A stretch of 64,000 bases of DNA from UBA4093 sp036676455 (GTDB taxonomy: Bacteria > Cyanobacteriota > Sericytochromatia > S15B-MN24 > UBA4093): positions 24,850-88,849 of the forward strand of contig JAKFCW010000022.1 in the NCBI GenBank assembly GCA_036676455.1, written 5' to 3'. The position numbers and the translations under genes are program-made. The stretch's first letter is position 1, and each line of letters begins with the position of its first letter. This document shows positions 50,017 through 58,523 of the stretch, in pieces. The notes beneath the pieces are model-generated. The model saw only the letters and a program-made list of their open reading frames with translations. It had not been told where the DNA came from and ran no database searches.

Positions 50017-50837
50017 CCCAGTTTCGCGCCAAGAAGCGCCTCGGACAGAACTTCCTGGCGGATCGCCGGATTCTCGACGCCATCGTCGAGGCCGCCGATC
50101 TCACGCCCGAGGACCGGGTCCTCGAGATCGGTCCCGGACAGGGAGTGCTGACCCGAGAGCTCGCCAGCCATGCCGGCAAGGTGGTGGCCGTCGAGCTGGA
50201 CCGCGACCTGGTCCCGATCCTGACGCCCCTGAAAACCGATTTCCCCAACCTCGACTTCATCTGGGGGGACTTCCTCAAGGTGTCATGGGAGGATCTCGGC
50301 CTGCCCGAGACGGGCACCAAGGTGGTGGCCAACATTCCCTACTACATCACCACGCCCATCCTCCTGAAGCTGCTGCATGAGGAGGAACTGACCACCAAGC
50401 CGTACGCGGAGGTGACAGGGCGCGTCTCGGACATCCTCCTGATGGTCCAGGCCGAAGTGGCCGATCGCCTCAACGCCAAGCCCGGAACCAAGGACTACGG
50501 CTCCATCACCGTGCTCGTGCAGTACGCCGCCACGGTGGAGACCGTCGTCAAGGTGCCGCGCACGGCCTTCAAGCCTGCTCCCAAGGTGGACTCCAAGGTC
50601 ATCCGCATCCGGCCTCGCGAGACGCCGGCCATCGACGTCGCGGATCCCCGCACCTTCTTCAAGGTGGTCCGCGCGGCCTTCAACCAGCGGCGCAAGACCT
50701 TGCTCAACGCGCTGTCGATGTCCTTCGACAAGGATCGCCTGCGCGCAGCGGAGGAGGCGACGGGCATCAGCATGACCCGCCGCGGGGAGACGCTCAGCCT
50801 TTCGGAGTTCGCGACCCTGGCGAACGCCCTGCGCTAA
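50013..50837 (+). CDS. rsmA: 16S rRNA (adenine1518/1519-N6)-dimethyltransferase
   Basis: 274 aa. RLGQNFLADRRILDAIVEAA opens the protein; the SAM-binding loop is VLEIGPGQGVLTRELA; the catalytic motif is NIPYYITTPILLKLL. A C-terminal helical domain follows (FFKVVRAAFNQRRKTLLNAL). RsmA dimethylates two adjacent adenosines near the 3-prime end of 16S rRNA, a late 30S assembly checkpoint. Overlaps plsY by four bases and is followed three bases later by dtd. Confidence 0.97.
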   Translation: MTQFRAKKRLGQNFLADRRILDAIVEAADLTPEDRVLEIGPGQGVLTRELASHAGKVVAVELDRDLVPILTPLKTDFPNLDFIWGDFLKVSWEDLGLPETGTKVVANIPYYITTPILLKLLHEEELTTKPYAEVTGRVSDILLMVQAEVADRLNAKPGTKDYGSITVLVQYAATVETVVKVPRTAFKPAPKVDSKVIRIRPRETPAIDVADPRTFFKVVRAAFNQRRKTLLNALSMSFDKDRLRAAEEATGISMTRRGETLSLSEFATLANALR

Positions 50838-50840
50838 GTC

Positions 50841-51290
50841 ATGCGCGTCGTGCTTCAGCGCGTCACGCGCGCCCAGGTCACGGTGGCCGGGGAAGTCGTC
50901 GGGCAGATCGGGCCGGGACTCTTGCTCCTGGTCGGCGTGAAGACGGGCGACACGCTCAAGGAAGCCCAGTGGCTGGTCCAGAAGTGCCTGGGCCTGCGCA
51001 TCTGGCCCGATGAGGCCGGCAAGATGGACCGTTCGGTGGTGGACATCGGGGGAAGCGTGCTCGCGGTCTCGCAGTTCACGCTTTACGGAGAGGCCAGCCG
51101 GGGGCGGCGGCCGGATTTCATCCAGGCGGCCCGTCCTGAGGTGGCCCAGCCGCTGTTCGAGGCTTTCGTAGAGGCGCTGCGCGCGACGGGAGTCCCGGTG
51201 GCCACGGGAATCTTCGGAGCGGACATGGCCGTCGAGCTGGTCAACGACGGGCCGGTGACGCTGATTATCGATCGGGAAGCTGAGGCCTAG
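50841..51290 (+). CDS. dtd: D-aminoacyl-tRNA deacylase
   Basis: 149 aa. Begins MRVVLQRVTRAQVTVAGEVV; the active-site motifs are AVSQFTLYGEASRGRRPDF (SQFTL) and NDGPVTLIIDRE (GPVT), where the Thr and the Gly-cisPro act in chiral proofreading across the dimer. It cleaves D-amino acids and glycine wrongly attached to tRNA. Last gene of the nif3-like/der operon. Its 3-prime end overlaps the convergent bioY gene by 26 bases. Confidence 0.97.
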   Translation: MRVVLQRVTRAQVTVAGEVVGQIGPGLLLLVGVKTGDTLKEAQWLVQKCLGLRIWPDEAGKMDRSVVDIGGSVLAVSQFTLYGEASRGRRPDFIQAARPEVAQPLFEAFVEALRATGVPVATGIFGADMAVELVNDGPVTLIIDREAEA

Positions 51291-52029
51291 AAGGCTCGGC
51301 CAAGCGCCTAGCCTTCTCGGTGAGGGCCGGCGGCAGCGCGCGCTGGCCCTGACGGCCCACGGTGAGTCCCGGCCGGACGGGTTCCGGATCCGGCTGGGCC
51401 TCGGCCTCGGCCGCGGGTTCTTCCGGGGGGGCAGGTGGGAACCAGATGACGTAGGCGCGGTGCGCGATCGCGGTCAGGCCCGAGAACACGCCCATCAGGA
51501 CCAGCCAGCCGCCAAGCGCCTGAAGTTGAGGGGTCGCGAAGGCGAGCCATTGCCGCCCGTCGAGCCAGAGGCCCGTCGTCGCCACGTGGTTCACGACCGC
51601 GACCGCCGAGATCAGCGAGGTGGCCGCGAGCAAGCCCCAGAACGTGCGGCGCCCGGTGCCCACCCCGCGGATGCGCGAGATCACCCAGGCGGCCAGCGGG
51701 AAGGCGAGCAACGGAACCAATGCGCCGTGCTGGGCATACTGCATGCCGCCGCCGTCGATGAAGACGGGCAAGCCGAGAAGGCCCAGGGCGAGGTAAAGGA
51801 CCATGCTGGTGACGCCTGCCCGGGGTCCCAGCCAGGTGCCTGCAAGCCAGACGCCGACGAGCTGCGCGGACGGGTAGAATAAGCCCAGCGACAGGCTCTT
51901 CCAGGTGATGGCATCGGTCGCGCCAGGCAGCGCCGGCTCCCCCAGGACCAGGAATGGCAGGGGCAGCACCACGAAGGCGCCGAGCGCGGTGAGGCTGGTG
52001 ACCAGGAGGATCCGGAGGAGCTTGAGCAA
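51265..52029 (-). CDS. bioY: BioY-family biotin transporter component
   Basis: 254 aa from TTG 52029, with GGGAG six bases upstream; the frame is open much further but that part is not protein-like. About six transmembrane helices with the S-component pattern FYPSAQLVGVWLAGTWLGPRAGVTSMVLYLALGLLGLPVFIDGGGM. BioY binds biotin and works with an ECF energy-coupling module or alone. A hydrophilic, Pro/Glu-rich C-terminal tail of about 50 residues exceeds the usual length (about 190-200). No bioM/bioN genes adjoin. Confidence 0.85.
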   Translation of the reverse strand: MLKLLRILLVTSLTALGAFVVLPLPFLVLGEPALPGATDAITWKSLSLGLFYPSAQLVGVWLAGTWLGPRAGVTSMVLYLALGLLGLPVFIDGGGMQYAQHGALVPLLAFPLAAWVISRIRGVGTGRRTFWGLLAATSLISAVAVVNHVATTGLWLDGRQWLAFATPQLQALGGWLVLMGVFSGLTAIAHRAYVIWFPPAPPEEPAAEAEAQPDPEPVRPGLTVGRQGQRALPPALTEKARRLAEPSRPQLPDR

Positions 52030-52101
52030 GGAGGGCTCCCGTGCGGTACGCCGTGGGGGGACCGGGTCATTGTAGCGAAACGGGAAAGGCTTGGCTAGAC
52101 G

Positions 52102-52626
52102 GTGCCATCCGGCAAGACGCACGACGGACTCACGTGGGGCGCGGTTTTTCCGCTGACTTTCGGCATCGGAACGTTCGGGGCCGGCTGGGGCGAGGCGGCG
52201 CTTTTCGGGGCAGGATTCCTGTTTGGCGGGTTGATGTTCGGACCCGACCTGGACCTCCCGAGCGTCCAGGTGCGACGCTGGGGGCCCTTGCGGGGGATCT
52301 GGCGTCCCTACCAGCGCATGTTCCGGCATCGCTCGGGCTGGACCCACGGGGTCTTCGTCGGGCCGCTGGTGCGACTGGTTTACCTGGGACTCTGGGCAGG
52401 CGCGCTGGCGGGGGGGATCTTGGCCGTTCGCGCGGCGCTCGGAGAGCCGCAGGTCCCGTGGGATCGCTGGCTGCCCGAGGTGAGCCGGGCGGCGGGCGGC
52501 ATCGAGCCTGCCGGGGTCGCTTACGGGCTGCTGGGCATCTGGGGCGGTTCGGCCCTGCACACGGTCTCGGATGTGGTGGTGTCGCATGCCAAGCGGGTGC
52601 TGCCCTTTGGAAAACGCAGGCGCTGA
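52102..52626 (+). CDS. DUF2227-type putative metal-binding membrane protein
   Basis: 174 aa, GTG start at 52102. N-terminal MPSGKTHDGLTWGAVFPLTF carries the conserved TH-x-D of DUF2227 (often labelled metal-binding protein). Then FGGLMFGPDLDLPSVQVRRW, FRHRSGWTHGVFVGPLVRLV and GGSALHTVSDVVVSHAKRVL add D, H and HT-x2-D. The conserved His/Asp set resembles YdjM/PAP2-like membrane hydrolases. Three to four membrane segments. From memory this family is common in cyanobacteria, which supports the taxonomic guess. Function unknown. Confidence 0.8.
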   Translation: MPSGKTHDGLTWGAVFPLTFGIGTFGAGWGEAALFGAGFLFGGLMFGPDLDLPSVQVRRWGPLRGIWRPYQRMFRHRSGWTHGVFVGPLVRLVYLGLWAGALAGGILAVRAALGEPQVPWDRWLPEVSRAAGGIEPAGVAYGLLGIWGGSALHTVSDVVVSHAKRVLPFGKRRR

Positions 52627-52662
52627 GCGGCAAAGCGGCCGATCAGGCCGATTGGGTCTCCG

Positions 52663-52691
52663 TTGACATCACCCAGGTCACTCCCTATACT
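52663..52691 (+). promoter_or_regulatory. Consensus promoter of secDF
   Basis: TTGACA (52663-52668), exactly 17 bases, TATACT (52686-52691). This is close to a perfect housekeeping promoter. Transcription should begin near 52698, leaving a leader of about 150 bases before the secD start codon. Confidence 0.8.
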
Positions 52692-52849
52692 GTCGAAGGC
52701 CCAAAAAGGTCTGTTGTCCGGGGGTTACGTCCCGAATGGCAAGACGGCCCGGGCCATCTCTCCAACCCGGATCGGAGCCCCTCGCGGCGCTCTCCGGGAG
52801 TGAACACCCGCCCCATCACACAGGGCAACACGCAGTAGGAGGCGATCTC

Positions 52850-54136
52850 TTGAGCCCTAGGAAAATCATGCTCCTCGTCGTGGTCCTCCTGACGCTCGGT
52901 TCTCTTTACGTGCTCCAGGATCATCAGCGCTTCCCGACGAAGCTCGGCCTGGACATCAGCGGCGGCATGCAGGTCGTGCTCGAAGCCAAGGACACCGAGA
53001 AGGTCAAGGTGACCCCCGAGGTGATGCAGAGCATCATTTCGGTGGTTCGCAACCGCGTCGACGGCCTCGGCGTGGCCGAGCCGCTCATCCAGAAGAAGGG
53101 CGATCGCCAGATCGTCGTGGAACTTCCCGGCATCGAGGATCCCGATCGGGCCCGCGCCATGATCGGTAAGACCGCCCACCTGAAGTTCCAGGAGCAGGGC
53201 GCCCCCGCGCCCCAGGCGGCCAAGCCCGGCGCCCCGGCGACTCCCGTCTGGGTCGACACCGGCCTCGACGGCTCCATGCTGCGTTCCGCCAAGGCCGAGC
53301 CCAACCCCGGCATGGGCGGCGGCTGGGTCGTCACCATCAAGTTCGACCAGCAGGGCGCGAAGCTCTTCGGCGACATCACCTCACGCAACGTCGGCCGCCC
53401 CGTGGCCATGGTCCTCGACGACAAGGTCATCTCCGCGCCCAACGTCAACGAGCCCATCCTCAACGGGGACGCCGTGATCTCGGGCGACTTCTCGGCCAAG
53501 GAAGCCCAGGACGTGGCCGTCCAGCTGAACGCTGGCGCCCTGCCGGTGCCCCTAGAGGAGATCGAGAACCGCACCGTCGGCCCCACCCTCGGCTCGGACA
53601 CCGTCAAGGCGTCGGTCACCGCCGGCATCGTCGGCTTCGCGCTCGTCGTGCTCTACATGATCGGTTACTACCGCCTTCCCGGCCTGGTGGCCAGTATCGC
53701 CTTGGGCATCTACACCGTGCTGCTGCTCGCGATCTTCCACCTGATCCCGGTCACGCTGACGGTTCCCGGCATCGCGGGCTTCATCCTCTCCATCGGCATG
53801 GCGGTCGACGCCAACGTCCTCATCTTCGAGCGGACCAAGGAAGAACTGCGGCGCGGACGCAGCCTGTACGCGGCCATCGAGATCGGCTTCAAGCGCGCCT
53901 TCACGGCGATCTTTGACTCGAACTCGACCACCATCCTCACCTGCGTCATCCTCTACATCTTCGGTACCGGCCTGGTGCGCGGCTTCGCGCTGACCCTGGC
54001 GATCGGTGTCCTCGTCTCGATGTTCACCGCCATCACGGTTACCCGCGTCCTGCTCTTCCAGATCCTGAGCAACAAGGCCTTCAACCAATCGTCCTACTTC
54101 GGGGTCAAATCCCCCGAGCCTAACAAGGCTAACTAA
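52850..54136 (+). CDS. secD: Protein translocase subunit SecD
   Basis: 428 aa from TTG 52850 behind AGGAGG at seven bases. One N-terminal transmembrane helix, the P1 periplasmic domain (KLGLDISGGMQVVLEAKD, VVRNRVDGLGVAEPLIQKKG, QIVVELPGIEDPDRARAMIG), then five helices with the RND signature ILSIGMAVDANVLIFERTKE. With SecF and SecYEG it uses the proton gradient to pull proteins out of the translocon. A Pro/Ala-rich insertion near 115-140 is seen. secF follows 12 bases after the stop. Confidence 0.95.
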   Translation: MSPRKIMLLVVVLLTLGSLYVLQDHQRFPTKLGLDISGGMQVVLEAKDTEKVKVTPEVMQSIISVVRNRVDGLGVAEPLIQKKGDRQIVVELPGIEDPDRARAMIGKTAHLKFQEQGAPAPQAAKPGAPATPVWVDTGLDGSMLRSAKAEPNPGMGGGWVVTIKFDQQGAKLFGDITSRNVGRPVAMVLDDKVISAPNVNEPILNGDAVISGDFSAKEAQDVAVQLNAGALPVPLEEIENRTVGPTLGSDTVKASVTAGIVGFALVVLYMIGYYRLPGLVASIALGIYTVLLLAIFHLIPVTLTVPGIAGFILSIGMAVDANVLIFERTKEELRRGRSLYAAIEIGFKRAFTAIFDSNSTTILTCVILYIFGTGLVRGFALTLAIGVLVSMFTAITVTRVLLFQILSNKAFNQSSYFGVKSPEPNKAN

Positions 54137-54148
54137 GGGGAGCTGAAA

Positions 54149-55090
54149 ATGGCCAACGAAACCAACACCAACGGGGGATTCCACCTCAACGTCATGGGCC
54201 GCAAGGGCTTCTGGCTCTGGCTCTCGCTCGCGTACATGATCCCCTTCACGATTGCGATCATCATGTGCTTCCAGCACTTCGGCGCGCCGGTCAAGCTCGG
54301 CCTGGACTTCACGGGCGGCACGCTCATGCAGGCCACCTTCTCGGAGCCCGTCGAAACCCAGAAGGTGCGCACGCTGCTCGAAAAGCAGGGCGTCCACCCT
54401 CACCTCCAGACGTCGACCGACAACAAGACCATCATGATCCGCAGCCAGTACCTCGACAAGGCTAAGTCCACCGAGGTCAAGGCCTCCCTCTCGCAGCTGG
54501 GAACCGTCGATGAGAAGACCTTCCGCCTCGAATCGGTCGGCCCCACCATCGGCGCCGAGCTGCTCAAGAACGCGGCCATGGCGATGGGCATCGGCACCCT
54601 GGCGCTGCTGCTCTACATCACCTTCCGCTACCAGTTCGACTTCGCCGTCTCGTCCATCCTCGCGATGCTTCACGACGGCGTGGTCATGCTCGGGACCTTC
54701 TCGATCCTGAGCCTCGTGCTCGGAGCCGAAGCGGACGGCATGCTCGTCGTCTCGCTGCTCACCATCATGGGCTTCTCGGTGCACGACAAGATCGTCATCT
54801 TCGACCGGCTGCGCGAGAACATGAGGCTCGCCAAGAAGGGCGACACCTTCGACGACGTGGCCAACCTCAGCATCAACCAGACGCTGGCGCGCTCGATCAA
54901 CATCTCGCTCACGCTGGTGCTGACCCTGCTGCCCCTCGTCCTGATGGGCGGAGCCACGATCTTCTACGCAACCCTGGTCATGTTGATCGGAGTCATCTCC
55001 GGGACCTACTCCAGCATCTTCAACGCGGTGCCCGTGGTGGTCCTGATCCGCAACTGGAACAACCGGAAGCCGGCGGCCGTCGCCGCCTAG
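54149..55090 (+). CDS. secF: Protein translocase subunit SecF
   Basis: 313 aa. Six transmembrane helices with KLGLDFTGGTLMQATFSEPV in the first periplasmic loop, LESVGPTIGAELLKNAAMAM, MGFSVHDKIVIFDRLRENMR and LARSINISLTLVLTLLPLVL. It pairs with SecD. AAGGGGAG stands about five bases before the ATG. Last gene of a two-gene operon, closed by a 17-bp stem terminator. No yajC gene is adjacent. Confidence 0.96.
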   Translation: MANETNTNGGFHLNVMGRKGFWLWLSLAYMIPFTIAIIMCFQHFGAPVKLGLDFTGGTLMQATFSEPVETQKVRTLLEKQGVHPHLQTSTDNKTIMIRSQYLDKAKSTEVKASLSQLGTVDEKTFRLESVGPTIGAELLKNAAMAMGIGTLALLLYITFRYQFDFAVSSILAMLHDGVVMLGTFSILSLVLGAEADGMLVVSLLTIMGFSVHDKIVIFDRLRENMRLAKKGDTFDDVANLSINQTLARSINISLTLVLTLLPLVLMGGATIFYATLVMLIGVISGTYSSIFNAVPVVVLIRNWNNRKPAAVAA

Positions 55091-55108
55091 CCCGAATCCC
55101 GCTCAAAA

Positions 55109-55144
55109 CGAAGCGCCCCTCCAGCGAGCTGGAGGGGCGCTTCG
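55109..55144 (+). terminator. secDF terminator
   Basis: Seventeen perfect pairs: 55109-55125 (CGAAGCGCCCCTCCAGC) with 55128-55144. No U-run follows; AAAA on the left would serve the convergent XRE transcript on the minus strand. Confidence 0.75.
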
Positions 55145-55169
55145 GCGTCTCACGAGGACGCGGCCGCGC

Positions 55170-55430
55170 TCAGATCGTCCGGGGGTGGCAGCGCAGGAAG
55201 ACCCCCTCGCCCAGCACCGGATCCGCCGCGAGCGTGATGCCGGCGGCGATCAGGGCGTCCAGGATCATGCGCTCCGTGCTGCGGTGCGCGTCATGCTTGC
55301 CCAGCTCGAAGTCGCGGATCGTCGCCCGCGACACCTGGGAATGGTCCGCAAGCTCCTGCTGGGTCCAATCCAGCAATGCCCGTGCCGCCCGGCACTGCAT
55401 CGGCGTGAGCGCGGTGACTCTCTTGTTCAT
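55170..55430 (-). CDS. XRE-family regulator divergent from Kef antiporter
   Basis: 86-aa protein with an HTH at about residues 10-70: MQCRAARALLDWTQQELADH, SQVSRATIRDFELGKHDAHR, then STERMILDALIAAGITLAAD. This RAAR-x-L-x-W pattern is typical of small XRE regulators found beside the gene they control. It is divergent from the antiporter gene, and the shared 108-base spacer holds a perfect palindrome (55455-55477), the likely operator. It may repress both genes. Signal unknown. Confidence 0.85.
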   Translation of the reverse strand: MNKRVTALTPMQCRAARALLDWTQQELADHSQVSRATIRDFELGKHDAHRSTERMILDALIAAGITLAADPVLGEGVFLRCHPRTI

Positions 55431-55442
55431 GCTTGTATTCTT

Positions 55443-55477
55443 CCAATTTGGACAGTATCACCCAATTTGGGTGATAC
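55443..55477. promoter_or_regulatory. Probable XRE operator between regulator and antiporter
   Basis: GTATCACCCAA-T-TTGGGTGATAC (55455-55477) is a perfect inverted repeat. Its core CCAATTTGG (55462-55470) recurs at 55443-55451, 19 bases away, about two helical turns. A TTGGAC-like -35 (55448-55453) of the antiporter promoter overlaps it, as expected for repression. Confidence 0.7.
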
Positions 55478-55538
55478 AATCAAAGAAGCCCCAAAAAATC
55501 AACTCCCCCCCGATCGAGTCAGGAGGTCTGCACCGAAG

Positions 55539-57302
55539 ATGCCCCATCATACCTCACTTATTGCCTTGATCGTCGCCGGCCTTGTCCTTGCTTTCATCTT
55601 CGGGCTGCTGGCCCAGCGCCTGAGGGTCTCTCCTCTGGTCGGTTACTTGCTGGCAGGCGTGGTGGTCGGTCCGTTCACCCCCGGCTTCGTGGGCGATCTG
55701 GAGCTGGCTCCTCAGCTCGCGGAAATCGGCGTCATTCTGCTGATGTTCGGGGTCGGGCTTCACTTCTCGCTGAAAGACCTGATGGCCGTGAAGAACATCG
55801 CCATTCCTGGGGCCATCGTCCAGATCAGCATCGCGACCCTGCTGGGCCTGGGATTGGCCATGATCCTCGGCTGGTCCGTCCCGGCGGGCTTCGTATTCGG
55901 CTTGTCCCTCTCGACGGCCAGCACGGTCGTGCTACTCAGGGCCCTGCAGGACCGTCACCTCCTGGAGACCCAGCAAGGCCACATTGCCGTGGGCTGGCTG
56001 ATCGTCGAAGACCTGGCGTGCGTTCTGGCGCTCGTCCTGCTTCCTGCGATCGCGAGCATCCTCGGCACCGATGGAGGGAGCGCCTCGGCCTCGTCGGGCG
56101 GCATGCAGGCGCTCGTGATCAGCCTCGCCGTCACGTTCGCCAAGGTGGCCGGTTTCATCGCCTTCATGCTCATCGTGGGCCGGCGGGCCATTCCCGCCTT
56201 GCTGCACCGCGTCGCCCTCACGGGCTCGCGGGAGCTCTTCCGCCTCGCGGTGCTTGCCATCGCCCTGGGAGTGGCCTTCGCCTCAGCCGAGCTCTTCGGC
56301 GTCTCCTTCGCGCTCGGTGCCTTCTTCGCCGGGATGATCATGAGCGAATCCGACCTCAGCCACCAGGCCGCCACCGAGATCCTCCCGCTTCGCGATGCCT
56401 TCGCCGTGCTCTTCTTCGTGTCGGTGGGCATGATGCTCGATCCGATGACCATCTTCCGGGACTTCTGGCCCCTCTTGGGGACCTTGGCCATCATCATGGT
56501 GGGCAAGTCCGTCGCCGCCTACATGATCGTCAAGGCCTTCGGCCACAGCACCAGCACGGCCCTGGTGGTCTCGGCCAGCCTGGCCCAGATTGGCGAGTTC
56601 GCGTTCATCCTGGCGACGCTCGGCGTCAGCCTGAACCTCATGCCCGAGGAGGCCCGTGACCTGATCCTGGCGGGCGCCATCTTCTCGATCATGCTGAACC
56701 CGATGGCCTTTGGGGCCTTGAAGCGGCTGCGGCCGTGGCTATCAAAACGCCAGGGGCCCCCCGAGCCCGTCGTGACTCCGGCGGCGCCGAAACCGGGCAC
56801 CCAACAGCTCAAGCCAACCGCGCTGCAAGACCACGTCATTCTCGTCGGTTTCGGCCGGGTCGGCTCGCTACTGGGCGAAGCGTTGCGCGACGAGCAAGTC
56901 CCCTTCCTGGTCATCGAGGAGAATCCCGAGATCGGAGCACGCCTCCGGGGCCAGGGCATCGAGGTCCTGATGGGTCCCGAGTCGCCCGCAGCCCTGATCG
57001 AGGCGGCCAACGTGAGCGCGGCGAGCCGCATGTTCGTGGCGATTCCCAACGCCGTGGAGGCCGGGCAGTTCATCGAACAGGCCGTGCTGCGCAACCCCGA
57101 TCTCATCATCGTCTCGCGGGCCCATTCCGACCGCGAGGTTGCCTACCTCCAGTCGGTGGGCGCGGACACCATCATCATGGGCGAGCGCGAGATCGCCCGC
57201 GCCATGATGCTGTACTTCCCGACGGGGTACCGCCTGGAGAATGCCCCCGCCCCCTCGGGCTCGGATGCGATGCCTCCGCTGAGGCCGCAGACCGAGTCCT
57301 GA
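55539..57302 (+). CDS. Kef-type K+/H+ antiporter with TrkA-N domain
   Basis: 587 aa from ATG 55539; AGGAGG lies 12 bases upstream. Residues about 1-400 form the CPA2 exchanger domain with 11-13 helices (LIVAGLVLAFIFGLLAQRLR, EIGVILLMFGVGLHFSLKDL, ALGAFFAGMIMSESDLSHQA, PLRDAFAVLFFVSVGMMLDP). A short cytosolic linker leads to an RCK_N/TrkA-N domain (about 430-550) with VILVGFGRVGSLLGEAL for NAD(H) binding. It should exchange K+ or Na+ for H+. The divergent XRE regulator and shared palindrome suggest transcriptional control; cyclic di-AMP made by CdaA could act at the RCK part, which is speculative. Confidence 0.9.
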   Translation: MPHHTSLIALIVAGLVLAFIFGLLAQRLRVSPLVGYLLAGVVVGPFTPGFVGDLELAPQLAEIGVILLMFGVGLHFSLKDLMAVKNIAIPGAIVQISIATLLGLGLAMILGWSVPAGFVFGLSLSTASTVVLLRALQDRHLLETQQGHIAVGWLIVEDLACVLALVLLPAIASILGTDGGSASASSGGMQALVISLAVTFAKVAGFIAFMLIVGRRAIPALLHRVALTGSRELFRLAVLAIALGVAFASAELFGVSFALGAFFAGMIMSESDLSHQAATEILPLRDAFAVLFFVSVGMMLDPMTIFRDFWPLLGTLAIIMVGKSVAAYMIVKAFGHSTSTALVVSASLAQIGEFAFILATLGVSLNLMPEEARDLILAGAIFSIMLNPMAFGALKRLRPWLSKRQGPPEPVVTPAAPKPGTQQLKPTALQDHVILVGFGRVGSLLGEALRDEQVPFLVIEENPEIGARLRGQGIEVLMGPESPAALIEAANVSAASRMFVAIPNAVEAGQFIEQAVLRNPDLIIVSRAHSDREVAYLQSVGADTIIMGEREIARAMMLYFPTGYRLENAPAPSGSDAMPPLRPQTES

Positions 57303-57319
57303 GTACCCGAGAGTAAGCA

Positions 57320-57351
57320 CCGGGCCGCGGCCGCATGCGGCCGCGGCCCGG
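57320..57351. repeat. Perfect 32-bp GC palindrome after antiporter gene
   Basis: CCGGGCCGCGGCCGCA is followed directly by its reverse complement; it contains two GCGGCCGC octamers. Probably a terminator stem for the antiporter gene; no clean T-run follows. Confidence 0.6.
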
Positions 57352-57371
57352 CATGCGATCAGGGACCATGC

Positions 57372-57400
57372 TTGTCGTTTTTGGTTAACCGAGTTAAGAT
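57372..57400 (+). promoter_or_regulatory. Probable apbC promoter
   Basis: TTGTCG (57372-57377), 17 bases, TAAGAT (57395-57400). The spacer holds the palindrome GGTTAACC (57383-57390). A small hairpin GGGTCC-CGGA-GGACCC lies in the leader. Confidence 0.5.
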
Positions 57401-57451
57401 TCAAGAGAGTCGGCGGGTCCCGGAGGACCCGTCCCGTTTGAGGAGATAGGA

Positions 57452-58519
57452 ATGCCCACCAACGAACAAGTCATCAAGGCGCTATCGACCGTCAACGACC
57501 CCGAGATCCACAAGGATCTGGTCACCCTGGGGATGATCCAGGACGTGAAGGTCGACGGCGGCAAGGTGTCCTTCAAGGTCGTCCTGACCACCCCTGCCTG
57601 CCCGCTCAAGGATCAGATCCGCAACGAGGCCATGGCGGCCGTCAAGGCCATCCCCGGCGTCACCGACGTCGCGATCGCCTTCGACGCGAACGTCCCGGCT
57701 TCGGCGGCGCTGAACTCCAACCTTCCCGCCGGCATCAAGCACGTCATCGCCGTGGGTTCCGGCAAGGGCGGCGTGGGCAAGTCGACCGTCGCGGTCAACC
57801 TGGCCCTGGCCCTGGCGGAATCCGGCGCCAAGGTGGGCTTGCTGGACGCTGACATCTACGGGCCCTCCGTTCCCCTGATGATGGGCGCCACCAGCCGCCC
57901 TGGCACCAAGGACGGGCGAATCGTCCCGGTGGAGCGCCATGGCGTCAAGATGATGTCTATCGGCTTCATGCTTCCCAACACCGACGATCCCGTCATCTGG
58001 CGTGGCCCCATGCTCACCGGCGTACTGCAGCAGTTCATCCGGGACGTGGAGTGGGGCGAGATCGACTACTTGCTGGTCGACCTGCCTCCCGGCACCGGCG
58101 ACGTGCCCCTCAGCCTCACGCAGCTGCTTCCCCTGTCGGGCGCGGTCATCGTCATCACCCCGCAGCCCGTGGCCGCTCAGATCGGCATGAAGACCATGAA
58201 CATGTTCAAGCAGGTCAACGTGCCCATCCTCGGCCTGATCGAGAACATGAGCGCCTTCGTCTGTCCGCATTGCAACGAGTCCACGGCCATCTTCGACCAC
58301 GGCGGCGGCGAGAAGACCAGCACCTACGCGCAGGTTCCCTTCCTGGGCGACATCCCCCTGGATCCCAAGATCCGGACGGGCGGCGACAAGGGAGAGCCGG
58401 TCTTCGTGGCCGAGCCCCAGTCCCCGCAGGCCGGCGCTTTCCGGCGCATCGCCCAGGCCCTGGCTGCCAAGATCTCGGTCAATTCGGTGACTCGGATCGA
58501 GCTTCCGGTCCTGAGGTAA
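57452..58519 (+). CDS. apbC: Iron-sulfur cluster carrier protein (Mrp/ApbC)
   Basis: 355 aa. N-terminal MIP18/DUF59 domain (about 1-85, with TTPACPLKDQI), then a P-loop ATPase with GSGKGGVGKSTVAVNLALAL, DADIYGPSVP, and LVDLPPGTGDVPLSL. A CPHC pair near the C-terminal third (MSAFVCPHCNES) is the site where the dimer holds a 4Fe-4S cluster. It carries clusters to target enzymes. GAGGAG stands seven bases before the ATG. It ends four bases before a MarR gene with a cysteine-rich tail. Confidence 0.95.
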   Translation: MPTNEQVIKALSTVNDPEIHKDLVTLGMIQDVKVDGGKVSFKVVLTTPACPLKDQIRNEAMAAVKAIPGVTDVAIAFDANVPASAALNSNLPAGIKHVIAVGSGKGGVGKSTVAVNLALALAESGAKVGLLDADIYGPSVPLMMGATSRPGTKDGRIVPVERHGVKMMSIGFMLPNTDDPVIWRGPMLTGVLQQFIRDVEWGEIDYLLVDLPPGTGDVPLSLTQLLPLSGAVIVITPQPVAAQIGMKTMNMFKQVNVPILGLIENMSAFVCPHCNESTAIFDHGGGEKTSTYAQVPFLGDIPLDPKIRTGGDKGEPVFVAEPQSPQAGAFRRIAQALAAKISVNSVTRIELPVLR

Positions 58520-58523
58520 CCCC

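Noticed and set aside
52032..52587. Upstream part of the bioY frame
   Set aside because: It is antisense to the DUF2227 gene and not membrane-like; the TTG at 52029 has a ribosome site.
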